A stretch of DNA of 64,000 bases from Thermus parvatiensis (GTDB lineage: Bacteria > Deinococcota > Deinococci > Deinococcales > Thermaceae), in the NCBI RefSeq assembly GCF_001535545.1, contig NZ_CP014141.1, positions 1,488,001 through 1,552,000 on the forward strand, read 5' to 3'. Positions 1 to 8,976 of this stretch are shown here, in pieces; positions within the stretch are counted from its first letter, which is position 1; each line of letters opens with the position of its first letter. The position numbers and the translations under genes were made by a program. The notes below the pieces were generated by a model that had not been told where the DNA came from, did no database searches, and was given only the letters and a program-made list of their open reading frames with translations.

Positions 1-510
1 GGGGTTGGAGCCGTGGGCCGAGTCGGGGACCAGGACCACACGCCGCGTCCTCCCCTCCCCCCGGTCCTCGTGGTAGGCGCGGATGATCAGAATTCCCGTG
101 AGCTCCCCGTGGGCCCCGGCGGCGGGCTCCAGGGTGATGGCGTCCATGCCCGTGAGGGCCTTGAGGTACTCCCCAAGCTCCCACATGAGCCTTAAGGCCC
201 CCTGGGCCGTCTTGGGGTCCTGGTAGGGGTGGAGGTCGGCAAAAAGCCTCGCCGCCTCCTCGTGGAGCTTGGGGTTGTACTTCATGGTGCAAGACCCCAA
301 GGGGTAGAAGGTGGTGTCCACCCCCACCTGGCGGCGGGAAAGCCCGGTGTAGTGGCGCACCAGGGTGAGCTCGTCCACCTCGGGGAGGCGGGGCGGGACC
401 TCCCGCAGGTGTTCCTTGGGGATCAGGTCCTCCGCCTTGGGCACCGCCTTCACCAGCTTGAGGCCGCGCCTTCCCTTCCGGCTCCGTTCAAAGATCAGGG
501 GAAAGCTCAT
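1..510 (-). CDS. gcvPB: Glycine dehydrogenase (decarboxylating) subunit 2, P-protein, partial
   Basis: This is the amino-terminal 170 codons of the second subunit of the two-subunit glycine decarboxylase (P-protein) of the glycine cleavage system; the rest, including the pyridoxal-phosphate lysine, lies beyond the left edge. The start ATG at 510 overlaps the stop of gcvPA as ATGA, the usual translational coupling for this pair. The visible part carries the family-typical stretch [16 protein letters not shown] (about residues 77-92) and a Gly/Ala-rich region near residue 140. The frame is open to base 1. Translation reads from 510 towards 1. Identification is firm; only completeness is unknown. 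Confidence 0.93.
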   Translation of the reverse strand, partial: MSFPLIFERSRKGRRGLKLVKAVPKAEDLIPKEHLREVPPRLPEVDELTLVRHYTGLSRRQVGVDTTFYPLGSCTMKYNPKLHEEAARLFADLHPYQDPKTAQGALRLMWELGEYLKALTGMDAITLEPAAGAHGELTGILIIRAYHEDRGEGRTRRVVLVPDSAHGSNP

Positions 511-1823
511 GCCAAAACCTCCTTAAGGGCGTCCCGCAGGGCCAGGAGGTCCTCCTCCTCATGGAGCTCGGTGGCGGCGAAGAGGGCGAGGTTCTCCCCG
601 TACTCCTTGGGCACCGGGGTGGCCCCGTGGAAGCCCCGCTCCGCGAGGGCCCGCCGCACCGCCTCGGGGTCCTTGGGGAGGGCCAGGACGAACTCATTGA
701 AGAAGGGCTTGGGGGTGAAGGGCCTGACCCCCGGGACCTCCAGGAGGAGGGCGTGAAGCTTATGGGCCATCTCCACGCTCTTCAGGGCCACCTCCCTAAG
801 CCCCTCAGGCCCCAAGGCCGCGAGGTACATGGCCCCCATGAGGGCGGTGAGCTGGGCGTTGGTGGTGATGTTGCTCTTGGCCTTGGCCCGCCTTATGTAC
901 TGCTCCCGGGCCTGGAGGGTGAGGATGAAGCCCCGCCTTCCCTCCACGTCCACGGTCTCGGAGACGAGCCTCCCCGGAAGCTGGCGCACGAAGGCCTTTT
1001 TGGTGGCGAGAAAGCCGAAGTGGGGGCCGCCGAAGCCCATGGGGAGGCCGAGAACCTGCCCATCCCCCACGGCGATGTCCGCCCCGTAGGCCCCCGGGGG
1101 CTTGAGGACCCCCAAGGAGAGGGGGTCGGCCACGGCCACGAAAAGGGCCCCCGCCCGGTGGGCGGCCTCGGCAAGGGGCCCAAGGTCCTCCAGGGCCCCC
1201 AGGTAGTTGGGGTTCTGGGCCACCACCGCCCCCACGCCCTCCCCTACCTCGGGCGCAGGGGTCCTTCCCCCTTCCAGGGGGAGGGTTTTGAGCTCCGCCC
1301 CCACCGCCTCGAGGTAGGCCCGGAGCACCGCCCGGTACTCGGGGTGGACCCCTTGGGAGACGAGGACCCCCATCCTCCCCGTCTCCCGGAGGGCGAGGAG
1401 CACCCCCTCGGCCAGGGCCGTGGCCCCGTCGTACATGGAGGCGTTGGCGATCTCCAGCCCTGTGAGCTCGGCGATCATGGTCTGGTACTCAAAGGTGGCC
1501 TGCAGAACCCCCTGGCTCACCTCAGGCTGGTAGGGGGTGTAGGCGGTGAGGAACTCGCCCCGTGCGGCCAGGGCCTGGACCACGGGGGGGACGTGGTGGC
1601 TCCTCACCCCCCCGCCCAGGAAGGCCTTGTGGGCGGGGAGGTTTTGGGCGGCGAGGCGCCTCAGCTCCTCCAGAACCTTCCACTCGGGCAGGGGCTCGGG
1701 GAGGTCTATGGGTGGGTTCAGGACCTCCTTGGGCAGGTGGGCGAAGAGGTCCTCCAGGGAGGCCGCCCCCACCCGCCTGAGCATCTCCCGGATCTCCTCC
1801 TCCGTGTGGGGCGTGTAGTCCAT
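507..1823 (-). CDS. gcvPA: Glycine dehydrogenase (decarboxylating) subunit 1, P-protein
   Basis: First subunit of the two-subunit glycine decarboxylase, which with GcvPB decarboxylates glycine and hands the aminomethyl group to lipoyl-GcvH. The protein is 438 residues if begun at [10 protein letters not shown] (1823), the start I prefer because a GGATGGAG Shine-Dalgarno-like stretch precedes it; an in-frame ATG at 1841 would add six residues. The sequence has the fold-type-I aminotransferase-like layout with motifs such as [11 protein letters not shown] (about residue 130) and the [13 protein letters not shown] region. It is co-directional with gcvH (106-base gap) and overlaps gcvPB by four bases. 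No frame break is seen. Confidence 0.93.
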   Translation of the reverse strand: MDYTPHTEEEIREMLRRVGAASLEDLFAHLPKEVLNPPIDLPEPLPEWKVLEELRRLAAQNLPAHKAFLGGGVRSHHVPPVVQALAARGEFLTAYTPYQPEVSQGVLQATFEYQTMIAELTGLEIANASMYDGATALAEGVLLALRETGRMGVLVSQGVHPEYRAVLRAYLEAVGAELKTLPLEGGRTPAPEVGEGVGAVVAQNPNYLGALEDLGPLAEAAHRAGALFVAVADPLSLGVLKPPGAYGADIAVGDGQVLGLPMGFGGPHFGFLATKKAFVRQLPGRLVSETVDVEGRRGFILTLQAREQYIRRAKAKSNITTNAQLTALMGAMYLAALGPEGLREVALKSVEMAHKLHALLLEVPGVRPFTPKPFFNEFVLALPKDPEAVRRALAERGFHGATPVPKEYGENLALFAATELHEEEDLLALRDALKEVLA

Positions 1824-1928
1824 GTCTCCATCCTCAAACAAAATCCCAGGGCCATTTGCCCCGGGGCCACAAAGCGCCCTTCCTACCCTAAGCCGCGGGC
1901 GAGGGAAGGGCCTTTGGGACGCATCCTT

Positions 1929-2315
1929 CTAAGCCTCGCTTTCCAGGACCTCCTGGTAGCCCCCGGCGTCCAAGAGCTCGTCCAGGTCGCCCATGTCCCT
2001 GGGCTTCAGGCGGAAGATCCAGCCCTCCCCATAAGGGTCCTGGTTGACGAGCTCCGGGGTCTTCTCCAGGGCGAGGTTCACCTCCACGATCTCCCCGGCC
2101 ACGGGGGCGTAGATGTCGGAAGCGGTCTTGACGCTTTCCACCACCGCCACCGCCTCGCCCTTCTCCACCGCCCGGCCCACCTCAGGTAGCTCCACGTAGA
2201 CCACGTCGCCGAGGGCGTCCTGGGCGTAGTCGGTGATGCCGACGAGCACCGTGTCGCCTTCGGGCAGGGCCCACTCGTGGGTTTTGGTGTAAAAGCGGTC
2301 CTTAGGGATATCCAT
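1929..2315 (-). CDS. gcvH: Glycine cleavage system H protein (lipoyl carrier)
   Basis: Lipoyl-domain shuttle protein of the glycine cleavage system. It is 128 residues from [15 protein letters not shown]. The lipoylated lysine sits in [19 protein letters not shown] (about residues 61-79), the canonical ESVKAASD-type motif. The start at 2315 is chosen over an upstream in-frame start four codons earlier because GGGAGGCGCT lies directly before it. It matches my memory of the T. thermophilus H protein almost residue for residue. It lies between gcvT and gcvPA in one transcription unit; the gap to gcvPA holds no gene and no glycine riboswitch I can recognise. Confidence 0.96.
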   Translation of the reverse strand: MDIPKDRFYTKTHEWALPEGDTVLVGITDYAQDALGDVVYVELPEVGRAVEKGEAVAVVESVKTASDIYAPVAGEIVEVNLALEKTPELVNQDPYGEGWIFRLKPRDMGDLDELLDAGGYQEVLESEA

Positions 2316-2333
2316 AGCGCCTCCCAACCCCCG

Positions 2334-3382
2334 CTATTTTAGCGGCACAAAGGGGAGGGGACTAAGGGCGGCGGGGACCGCCCGGCCCCGGACCTCCACC
2401 TGGAAAGGCCCCTCCGCCCCTTCCTCCACGTAGGCGAGGGCGATGCCCCTCTGCAGCAGGGGCGAATACCCGCCGCTCGTCACCCGGCCCACGGGGCGGC
2501 CCCCGGAGAGCACCCGGTAGCCCTCCCGGGGATGCCCCCTTCCAGAACGAGGCCCACGAGGCGCTCCCGGCAGGCCCGGGTCAGCATGGCCTCCTTGCCC
2601 AAAAACGCCTTTTCCTTCTTCACCACCCAGGCCCAGGGGGTGCAGAGGGGGTTGGTCTCCTCGGTGAGCTCGTGGCCGTAGAGGGGGAAGCCCGCCTCGA
2701 GCCTCAAGGAGTCCCGGGCCCCGAGGCCCGCGGGCTTGGCCCCGGCCTCCACCAGGGCCAGAAAGACGGGCTCGGCGTCCTCCGGGGCGAGGAAGAGCTC
2801 AAACCCATCCTCCCCCGTGTACCCCGTGCGGGCGAGGCGGGCGGGCCGGCCCGCCACCCGGGCGGGGAAGACGTCGTTCTTCCGCTTCTGGGAAAGGTCC
2901 AGATTGGTGAGCCCCTGGAGGAGGGAGGCCGCCTTGGGGCCCTGGAGGGCGAGGAGGGCGGTCCTTTCGGAGGCGTCCTCAAGCTCCACCCTGAACCCCT
3001 TGGCCAAGGCCTGGAGGTGGGCGAGGTCCTTGGCGATGTTGGCGGCGTTCACCACCATGAGGTACTCCTCTTCCCCCAGGCGGTAGAGGTAGATGTCGTC
3101 CACCACCCCGCCCCGCTCGTTCGGGAGCATGGAGTACTGGGCCCTTCCCACCTTGAGCTTGCCTGCGTCGTTCACCGTGGCCCACTGAAGGAAGGCCAGG
3201 GCCTCCTCGCCCCGGACCAGAAACTCCCCCATGTGGCTCACGTCAAAAACCCCGGCCGCCCGGCGCACGGCCAGGTGCTCCTCCACGATGGAGGTGTACT
3301 GGAGAGGGAGGAGGTACCCGGCGAAGTCCACCATCCGCCCTCCCAAGCGGAGGTGGGCCTCGTAAAGCGGGGTCTTCTTCAT
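2334..3382 (-). CDS. gcvT: Aminomethyltransferase, glycine cleavage T protein (one frame break)
   Basis: Tetrahydrofolate-dependent aminomethyltransferase that releases ammonia from aminomethyl-GcvH and makes methylene-THF. The reading frame is normal from [15 protein letters not shown] to [12 protein letters not shown] and then breaks in a G4 run at 2528-2531. Adding one base continues the protein as [20 protein letters not shown] and on to PLPFVPLK with a TAG at 2334-2336, giving 349 residues, normal for the family. The folate-binding region around residues 190-200 (GYTGEDGFE) is intact. It starts 12 bases after herA and runs into gcvH. The break fits the window-wide G/C-run undercall pattern, so I treat the gene as functional. 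Confidence 0.9.
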
Positions 3383-3394
3383 GGCAAGGCCATC

Positions 3395-5122
3395 CTACCC
3401 GAAGAACTCCCGGCGCAGGGCCTCGGCGGAGTTGTCCTCCAGGACCTCCTCCCTCTTGGTGGCCCAGGCGGGGAAAGGGAAGTGGACAAGGAGGGGCACG
3501 GGGATCTCGGGCTGGTGGAGGATCACCGCCCCCTGGGGGAGGATGAGGGCCCTTTGGCGGAAGGAGGTGGGAAGGTAGCGGTACTCGGGGCGCTCCGCCT
3601 CGGCGGCGTCCAGGCGGCCCACCACCCTTATGGCCGCGTTCCCCACCACGCGCCTTTCCACCTCGCTCGCCGTCTGCTGGGCCCCGATGAGGATCACCCC
3701 GAGGGAGCGGCCCCTCTCGGCGATGTCCAGGAGCACGTCCTTGATGGGGCTTTCCTCCTCCCGGGGAGCGTACTTGTTGAGCTCGTCCAAGACGATGAAG
3801 ACCCTCCCCCGGTACTGCCCCCGCTCCTTCCTTTCAAAGAGGTCCTTGAGAAGGCTTCCCACCACGAACATCTGCGCCTGGGGGGAGAGCTTGGCCAGGT
3901 CCACCACGTGGACCTGTTCTCCGGAAAGGGGGTCTGGGGGGTTTCCCGGGCGGTCCCCTCGGATCAGGTGGCCCACGTTCTCCACGCTCGCCTTGAGGCG
4001 GCGGACGAAGGCCTCCAGGGTCCCCTTGGCCTGCCTTGCGGTCCAGGTCTTGTCCCCCTCCCCTTCCCCGGTTTCGGGGCCCAGGAGCTTGTACTCCAGG
4101 TAGCGCACGAGGTCGGAGAAGCTCTTGAGGCGCGCCTTTCCCAGCTGGTCAAAGCTCATCCCCTCGGAAGCCTCCCCCCCGGGCCAGTCCTCCACCTGGA
4201 GGTGGGGGCCCTTCTGCCCCTCGGCGAGGCGCTTGAGCTTCTCCGTCACGTGGGCCACCAGGAAGCCCAGGTTGGTCATGGCGGCGCGGTCGGCGAAGAG
4301 GAAGGGAAGGAGGCCCCTCTGGCAGAACTGGACCAGGTCCCAGTGGTAGGCCTCCACCCCCTCCAGCCGGGTGTCCACGTCCGGGAGGTAGCCCGCCTTC
4401 TTGGGCGGGGCGAGGAAGGCCACGCTCTGGAAGGGGGTCGCAGGGAGGCCAAGCCTTGCGTAGGCCTTCCGCGCCTCCTCGGTGAGGCGGGCGTTGGGCT
4501 TGTCCAGGAAGAAGAGGTCCTCCCCCTTGACGTTGAAGAGGAGGACTTTGGCCTGGTGGGCGTCCTCGAGGACCCCGCTTTCCAGGAGGCTTTTCAGGAG
4601 AAAGGTGGCGTAGCTGGTCTTGGCGGCCACCCCGCTGATACCGGAGATGTTCACGTGCCCGCCCTTGACGCCGTTCAAGAACTCCAGGTTGAGGTAGGCC
4701 ACCTCCCCGTTCTTGAGAAGCCCGGCGGGGAGCTTGGTGCTTCCCCGTTGGTTCCGCATGGCGTCGTAGTAGAGGGCGAGCTCCAGATCCTCCTCCTGGG
4801 CCAAGTACACGGGGGAGCCCGGGTCCGGGGGGAAGAACTCCTCGGGGAGGATGCGGGTCACGCTCACGTGGGCCACGTAGGCCAGGCTCACAGGGAGCTT
4901 CCCCTCCACCGCCAGGAAGGTGTCGGTGTCAAAGCTCTCCCCCTCGTGGACCTTGGCCACGTGGTCCACCATGCCGAAGAAGCGCACCTGGCCCACCTGG
5001 GGGTGGAAGCCCTCCACCACCACCAGGTCGTCCAGGCGCAAAAGCCCGTCCCCCTCCACCCCCACCCAGAACTCCAAGGGGGTGGCCTCCCGCCGGCCCA
5101 AGACCACGCCGATACGCTTCAC
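3395..5122 (-). CDS. herA: HerA-type DNA translocase ATPase
   Basis: Hexameric FtsK/HerA-family ATPase expected to work with the NurA nuclease in DNA-end resection. The 575-residue protein has an N-terminal HAS-barrel-like region (about 1-150), a P-loop GISGVAAKTS near residue 190 in which the Gly before the Lys is replaced by Ala, and a Walker B strand RVFIVLDELNKYAP near residue 450, followed by an arginine-rich sensor region (AERGRSLGVILIGAQQ). The start is GTG at 5122, overlapping the nurA stop as GTGA, the standard nurA-herA coupling. Downstream, gcvT follows after 12 bases, so repair and glycine catabolism genes share a transcript. No frame break. Confidence 0.9.
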   Translation of the reverse strand: MKRIGVVLGRREATPLEFWVGVEGDGLLRLDDLVVVEGFHPQVGQVRFFGMVDHVAKVHEGESFDTDTFLAVEGKLPVSLAYVAHVSVTRILPEEFFPPDPGSPVYLAQEEDLELALYYDAMRNQRGSTKLPAGLLKNGEVAYLNLEFLNGVKGGHVNISGISGVAAKTSYATFLLKSLLESGVLEDAHQAKVLLFNVKGEDLFFLDKPNARLTEEARKAYARLGLPATPFQSVAFLAPPKKAGYLPDVDTRLEGVEAYHWDLVQFCQRGLLPFLFADRAAMTNLGFLVAHVTEKLKRLAEGQKGPHLQVEDWPGGEASEGMSFDQLGKARLKSFSDLVRYLEYKLLGPETGEGEGDKTWTARQAKGTLEAFVRRLKASVENVGHLIRGDRPGNPPDPLSGEQVHVVDLAKLSPQAQMFVVGSLLKDLFERKERGQYRGRVFIVLDELNKYAPREEESPIKDVLLDIAERGRSLGVILIGAQQTASEVERRVVGNAAIRVVGRLDAAEAERPEYRYLPTSFRQRALILPQGAVILHQPEIPVPLLVHFPFPAWATKREEVLEDNSAEALRREFFG

Positions 5123-5998
5123 CTCGCACCTCCCAAGTACCTCGCCAGCATGCGGCCCACCACCTCGGGCCTGCCCATCCTGCGGGAAAGCTCCCGCTCC
5201 AGCCCCCCCACGGGCAGGAGGTTCTGGGGGCCCTGGGGTCCTTCACCGGGTGGGAGGCCAAGGCGGGGAAAAGCCCCAAGGAGAGGTCGGCGAGCTCCAG
5301 GAAGGGGCCGGAAAGGGGCGTCTCCACCCGCAAAAGCCCCGCCAAGGGGGGCGAAGCCCCTCCGGGGGCAGAGGCAGGCGCACATACCAGCTCGCGAGCT
5401 CCAGCCCCTTCCGGTGGACGCGGAAGGCGGGGGTGCGCTCCCCCGGGGCCAGGGCCTCGAGGAGGGCCTCCCGCTCCTTGGGCAGGTAGCGGACCCAGTG
5501 GGTCTTGATGTAGCCGAGGAGGGGGCCTTCTCGGAGAAGGCGCACGGGGCCATCCACTACGAGAAGCCCCTCAGAAAGCCCCTCGGCCACCTTCCTCTCC
5601 AGAGCCTCCCGGGCGGCGCGAAGCCCCGCCATTAGCCCCTCAAGCCCCTCGCCCAAAGTAGGGACGGGCGCGTAGACAAGCTCCCCCGCCTGAAGGGCCT
5701 CCTCCAGCCCAACCCCCACGCGGCGTACCCTCAGGCCCAAGACCTCAACCTTTCCCCCCTTCAGGGCCACCGCCCCCGCGGCCACGCAGCCCAGGAGGGC
5801 CAGGCGGGGCCCCTGGGCCACCAGGGCCTCGGCCCGCTCCCTCCCGTCCACGAAGTAGAGGGGCTCGGGCCAGGGGGCCTGCCCTCCCCGCTTAGCCTCC
5901 CAGGGCTCCTCCAGGGGCCGGAAGGCCTCGGGCTCCGGGGGAGAGGCGGGGCCTTCTTGGAGCCCCAGGGGCTCGAGGCGCAAGAGGCGCCAGGCCAT
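5119..5998 (-). CDS. nurA: NurA 5'-3' nuclease (two frame breaks)
   Basis: Mn-dependent nuclease partner of HerA. The first part contains the NurA hallmarks: YFVDGRERAEA near residue 50 (metal-binding Asp), LLVVDGPVRLL near 145, YIKTHWVRYLP near 165 and RTPAFRVHRK near 190. The frame breaks in a G6 run at 5346-5351 and again in a G5 run at 5226-5230. Adding one base at each restores a 293-residue protein through LSGPFLELADLSLGLFPALA to GRMLARYLGGAR, with the stop overlapping herA. The restored C-terminal part again looks like NurA (ELSRRMGRPEVVGRM). Upstream, the malic enzyme stop is only four bases from this start. Function is inferred from motifs and the adjacent herA. Confidence 0.85.
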
Positions 5999-6002
5999 GC
6001 CC

Positions 6003-7731
6003 CTAGATTACCGGGGCGGGGCGGTAGGGGAGGTACCTTGGCTCCCAGAAGCGGCTTTTGACGAAGTCCAGGAGGGCCTCGAGGGCAAGCCCCTGGACCC
6101 TAGCCTCCTCCGCCACCCCTTCCTCCAGGGCCCTCTGCATCACCCGGGCGGCCACGTAGGGGGAGACCTCCCGCAACCGGGCCACCGGGGGGTAGACCCG
6201 CTCGGGAAAGTGCTCCCGGGTGTAGTCGTAAAGGGCGTAGGCGGCCTCGAGGACCATCCCGTCCGTCACCTCCCGGGCCCGGGAGAGCACCGCCCCGAGG
6301 CCAAGCCCCGGGAAGATGAAGGCGTTGTTCCCCTGCCCTATGGGGATGACCCGGCCCTTAAACCCCACGGGGGGAAGGGGCTTCCCGCCGCCACCAGGGC
6401 CCGCCCCTCCGTCCAGTAGACGAGGTCGTCCGGAAGGGCCTCCGTGGCCGAGGTGGGGTTGGAGAGGGGGAAGATCACGGGGCGGGGCGTGTTCGCCAGC
6501 ATGGCCCGCACCACGGGCTCGGTGAAGCTTCCCGCCTGGCCGGAAAGGCCCAGGAGCACCGTGGCCCGGGCGTTTTGGATGGTTTCCAGGAGGCCTGGGT
6601 ACTCCCCGGAAAAGCGCCAGCCCCCTAGGCGCTCGGGCCTTTGGGCGAAGGGCCTTTTGTACGCCTCCATGCTCCGCCCCTCCACCAAAAGCCCCCGGGA
6701 GTCCAGCACCAAAACCCGGGCCTTGGCCTCCTCCTCGCTTAGCCCTTCCCGCTTCATCCCCTCCACCAAGGCCCAGGCCACCCCGATCCCCCCGGCCCCC
6801 GCCCCATAGACCACCACCACCTGGTCCGAAAGCCTCTCCCCCTTTAAGCGGCAGGCGGAGAGCACCCCGGCCAGGGCCACGGCCCCCGTGCCCTGGATGT
6901 CGTCGTTGAAGGAGGGGATGACCTTGCGGTAGCGCTCCAACACCTGGAAGGCCGTCTCCTTGGCGAAGTCCTCCCACTGGATGAGGGCCTTGGGGTAGCG
7001 CCGCCTCACCGCCTCCACGAAGCGGTCCAGGAAGCGGAAGTACTCCTCCCCCCGCAGGCGCCGGTGCCGCACCCCGAGGTAGAGGGGGTCCTTGAGGAGG
7101 TCCTCCCGGTCCGTGCCCACGTCCAGCTCCACGGGGAGGGTCTTGTCGGGGCCCACCCCGCCCACGGCGGTGTAGAGGGTGAGCTTGCCGATGCTGATGG
7201 CCATCCCCCCGTAGCCCTGGTCCCCGATCCCCAGGATGGCGGAGGAGTCCGTGGCCACGATGAGGCGCACGTCCTCCAGGGGGACGTTCTGGAGGGCCTC
7301 GTCTATCCGGTCAATGTTTTTGGTGCTCGCGGTGAAGCCCCGGGGATAGCGGTAAATGTGGGAGAACTCCCGCACCGCCTCCCCCACCGTGGGGGTGTAG
7401 AGGATGGGGAGCATCTCCTCCAGGTGGTCCACCACAAGGGCGTAGAAGAGGACCTCGTTCCGGTCCTGGAGGTGGCGCAGGTAGATGTGCTTCTCCAAGG
7501 GGGAGGTCTGAAGGCGGTAGCGGCGGTAGACCCTTTCCTTCTGCTCCTCCAGGGTGTGGACGTGGGGGGGAGGAGGCCCTCGAGGCCCAAGAGGCGGCGC
7601 TCCTCCTCAGTGAAGGCCGTGCCCTTGTTGAGGAGGGGAAGCCTAAGGAGCAAAAAACCCGTGACGTAGGGCTCCAGGTAGCGCTCGCCTTTCTCGTCCC
7701 GCTTGACGTCGTAGTAGCGGCTTATGGGCAT
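6003..7731 (-). CDS. maeA: NAD(P)-dependent malic enzyme, MaeA-type (two frame breaks)
   Basis: Oxidatively decarboxylates malate to pyruvate. The protein begins [18 protein letters not shown] and, after adding one base to a G7 run (7564-7570) and one to a G6 run (6369-6374), is 576 residues, the size of the large MaeA type. Family motifs are clear: [62 protein letters not shown], the Rossmann segment [14 protein letters not shown], and [12 protein letters not shown]. The C-terminal part after the second repair reads [21 protein letters not shown]. It sits between the sufT-like gene and nurA with small gaps. NAD versus NADP preference cannot be read off with confidence. Confidence 0.87.
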
Positions 7732-7749
7732 GGGGCCACGCTCCCACGC

Positions 7750-8085
7750 CTAGACGTTGAAGCCGAACATGCGCATCATGCGCTTGCCCTCCTCCGTCAT
7801 GCGGGCGGGGGTCCAGGGCGGGGTCCAGACGAACTCCACGTTCACCCCCTGCACCCCGGGAAGGCGCATGACGGCCATCTCGGCGTCGGCCTTGACCACG
7901 TCCTGGGCGGGGCAGCCGATGGCGGTGAGGGTCATGGTGATGTCCACGACCCCGTTCTCGTGGACCTCCACGTCGTAGACCAGGCCCAGGTCCACGATGT
8001 TCACCGGGATCTCCGGGTCGTAGACCACCTTCAGGGCCTCGAGGACCTGCTCCTTCGTGGGAAGCTCCTTCCGGGCCTCGTCCAT
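7750..8085 (-). CDS. SufT/MIP18-family Fe-S assembly protein (DUF59)
   Basis: A 111-residue single-domain protein of the MIP18/DUF59 family, which acts in iron-sulphur cluster maturation (SufT, PaaD and CIA2-type proteins). Visible family marks are the motif VYDPEIPVNIVDLGLVYDVEV (residues about 21-41, abbreviated here) and the conserved Cys in TAIGCPAQD near residue 60. It ends RMMRMFGFNV, a short aromatic tail typical of the bacterial subgroup. It is the first gene of the long minus-strand run and has its own promoter with the -10 box seven bases before the ATG. A direct client is not evident, though maeA and the gcv genes follow. Confidence 0.85.
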   Translation of the reverse strand: MDEARKELPTKEQVLEALKVVYDPEIPVNIVDLGLVYDVEVHENGVVDITMTLTAIGCPAQDVVKADAEMAVMRLPGVQGVNVEFVWTPPWTPARMTEEGKRMMRMFGFNV

Positions 8086-8092
8086 GGCTTTG

Positions 8093-8098
8093 AGTATA
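8093..8098 (-). promoter_or_regulatory. -10 box of the sufT-maeA-nurA-herA-gcv run, leaderless
   Basis: On the minus strand TATACT ends seven bases before the ATG at 8085, so the transcript should begin at or next to the start codon. No clear -35 hexamer is visible. This promoter is back to back with the riboswitch promoter of terC. Confidence 0.6.
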
Positions 8099-8140
8099 GC
8101 CCCAAGGCCTCCACCCCTTCTCCCCAGGGCCTCACCTTTG

Positions 8141-8146
8141 TATACT
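8141..8146 (+). promoter_or_regulatory. -10 box of the terC riboswitch transcript
   Basis: TATACT lies just before the riboswitch region; transcription would begin near 8153, at the foot of the aptamer. The -35 region is weak (around 8118-8123). Confidence 0.5.
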
Positions 8147-8151
8147 GGGTC

Positions 8152-8245
8152 CGGTTGGGGAGTAGCCCCAAGGCCGGTACCCCGTCAGGACGGGCCTAAA
8201 GGCCCCGGGGGCCGGGAGGGCGAAAGCCCTCGGGCGAGACCACCG
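8152..8245 (+). promoter_or_regulatory. yybP-ykoY manganese riboswitch aptamer
   Basis: The leader of terC carries both conserved halves of the yybP-ykoY aptamer: GGGGAGTAGCCCC at 8157-8169 in the 5' half and CTCGGGCGAGACC at 8229-8241 in the 3' half, with two G/C-rich hairpins between them (around GGCCC...GGGCC and GAGGGCGAAAGCCCTC-like pairs). The foot of the aptamer can pair CGGT (8152-8155) with ACCG (8242-8245). This class senses Mn2+ and commonly controls TerC/Alx-type membrane proteins, which is exactly the downstream gene. The 3' foot strand is also part of the terminator stem, giving a simple switch in which Mn2+ should favour read-through. Confidence 0.85.
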
Positions 8246-8270
8246 CGCCTGGCGGTGGTGCTTTCTTTTT
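8239..8270 (+). terminator. Intrinsic terminator in the riboswitch expression platform
   Basis: Stem ACCACCGC (8239-8246) pairs perfectly with GCGGTGGT (8252-8259) across a five-base loop and is followed by CTTTCTTTTT. Its left arm shares bases 8242-8245 with the aptamer foot, so the two structures exclude each other. Confidence 0.8.
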
Positions 8271-8283
8271 GGGAGGTGGGAGT

Positions 8284-8976
8284 GTGGAACTCACGGGCGC
8301 CTTTTCGGCCATCTTCACGCTCGTCGTCCTCGAGGTCATCCTCTCGGCGGACAACGCCCTCATCCTCGGGGTCATGGTGCAAAAGCTTCCCGTACACCTG
8401 AGGCGGAAAGCCCTCTTCTACGGGATCCTGGGGGCCTACGTGCTCCGGGGCCTCGCCCTCCTCTTCGCCGCCTGGGTCATCAAGCTCTGGTGGGCCCAGG
8501 CCTTGGGAGCGGCTTACCTCCTTTACATCGCCCTCAAACACTTCCTGAAGCCCGAGGAGGCCCACGCCCCCCCGCCCCTGGAGGTCTCCGCCGCCCAGTT
8601 CTGGAAGGTGGTGGCCCAGGTGGAGCTCATGGACCTGGCCTTCGCCGTGGACTCGGTCCTGGTGGCCGTGGCCATTTCCGACAAACTCTGGGTGATCTAC
8701 ACCGGGGTTTTCCTGGGCATCCTGGCCCTCAGAATGCTGGCCAGCCTGGTGGTGAACCTCCTGGACCGCTACCCCCGCTTCAAGCACCTGGCCTACGTGG
8801 TGGTGGGCCTCGCCGGGGTGAAGCTCGCCGCGGGGGGGTGGGACAAGTTCGCCAAGGAGGTCCTCCACCGCCCGGAGCTCGTCTTGGGCCTGGACAAGGA
8901 GGCCTTTAGCCTCCTCATCCTCCTCGTCCTCCTCTTGGGGAGCCTATGGGCCACGCGGGTGCCGAAGACCGCTTGA
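8284..8976 (+). CDS. TerC/Alx-family integral membrane protein, probable Mn2+ exporter
   Basis: A polytopic membrane protein of about 230 residues and roughly seven hydrophobic segments. It has the TerC-family acidic membrane motifs: EVILSADNALILG near residue 18 and ELMDLAFAVDSVLVAVA near residue 116. Members linked to the yybP-ykoY riboswitch export manganese, and this gene sits directly behind such an element, so I infer Mn2+ efflux or Mn loading of exported enzymes. I choose GTG at 8284, because GGGAGGTGGGA precedes it; the upstream TTG at 8269 would lie inside the terminator U-run. Its stop overlaps the next start (TGATG), so dedA is coupled to it and to the riboswitch. Confidence 0.88.
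   Translation: MELTGAFSAIFTLVVLEVILSADNALILGVMVQKLPVHLRRKALFYGILGAYVLRGLALLFAAWVIKLWWAQALGAAYLLYIALKHFLKPEEAHAPPPLEVSAAQFWKVVAQVELMDLAFAVDSVLVAVAISDKLWVIYTGVFLGILALRMLASLVVNLLDRYPRFKHLAYVVVGLAGVKLAAGGWDKFAKEVLHRPELVLGLDKEAFSLLILLVLLLGSLWATRVPKTA

Noticed and set aside
1824..1928. Glycine riboswitch near the gcv genes
   Set aside because: The gcvH-gcvPA gap is G/C-rich without the paired glycine-aptamer cores, and the region before gcvT is only 12 bases.
561..2189. Long plus-strand frame (542 codons) over gcvPA and gcvH
   Set aside because: Same antisense GC effect; the minus-strand frames have clear motifs, RBS and overlaps.
2672..5635. A very long open frame (987 codons) on the plus strand over herA/gcvT
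   Set aside because: It is antisense to herA, gcvT and nurA, reads as low-complexity Gly/Pro/Leu/Val-rich sequence without any family motif, and arises because G/C-rich third positions suppress stop codons.
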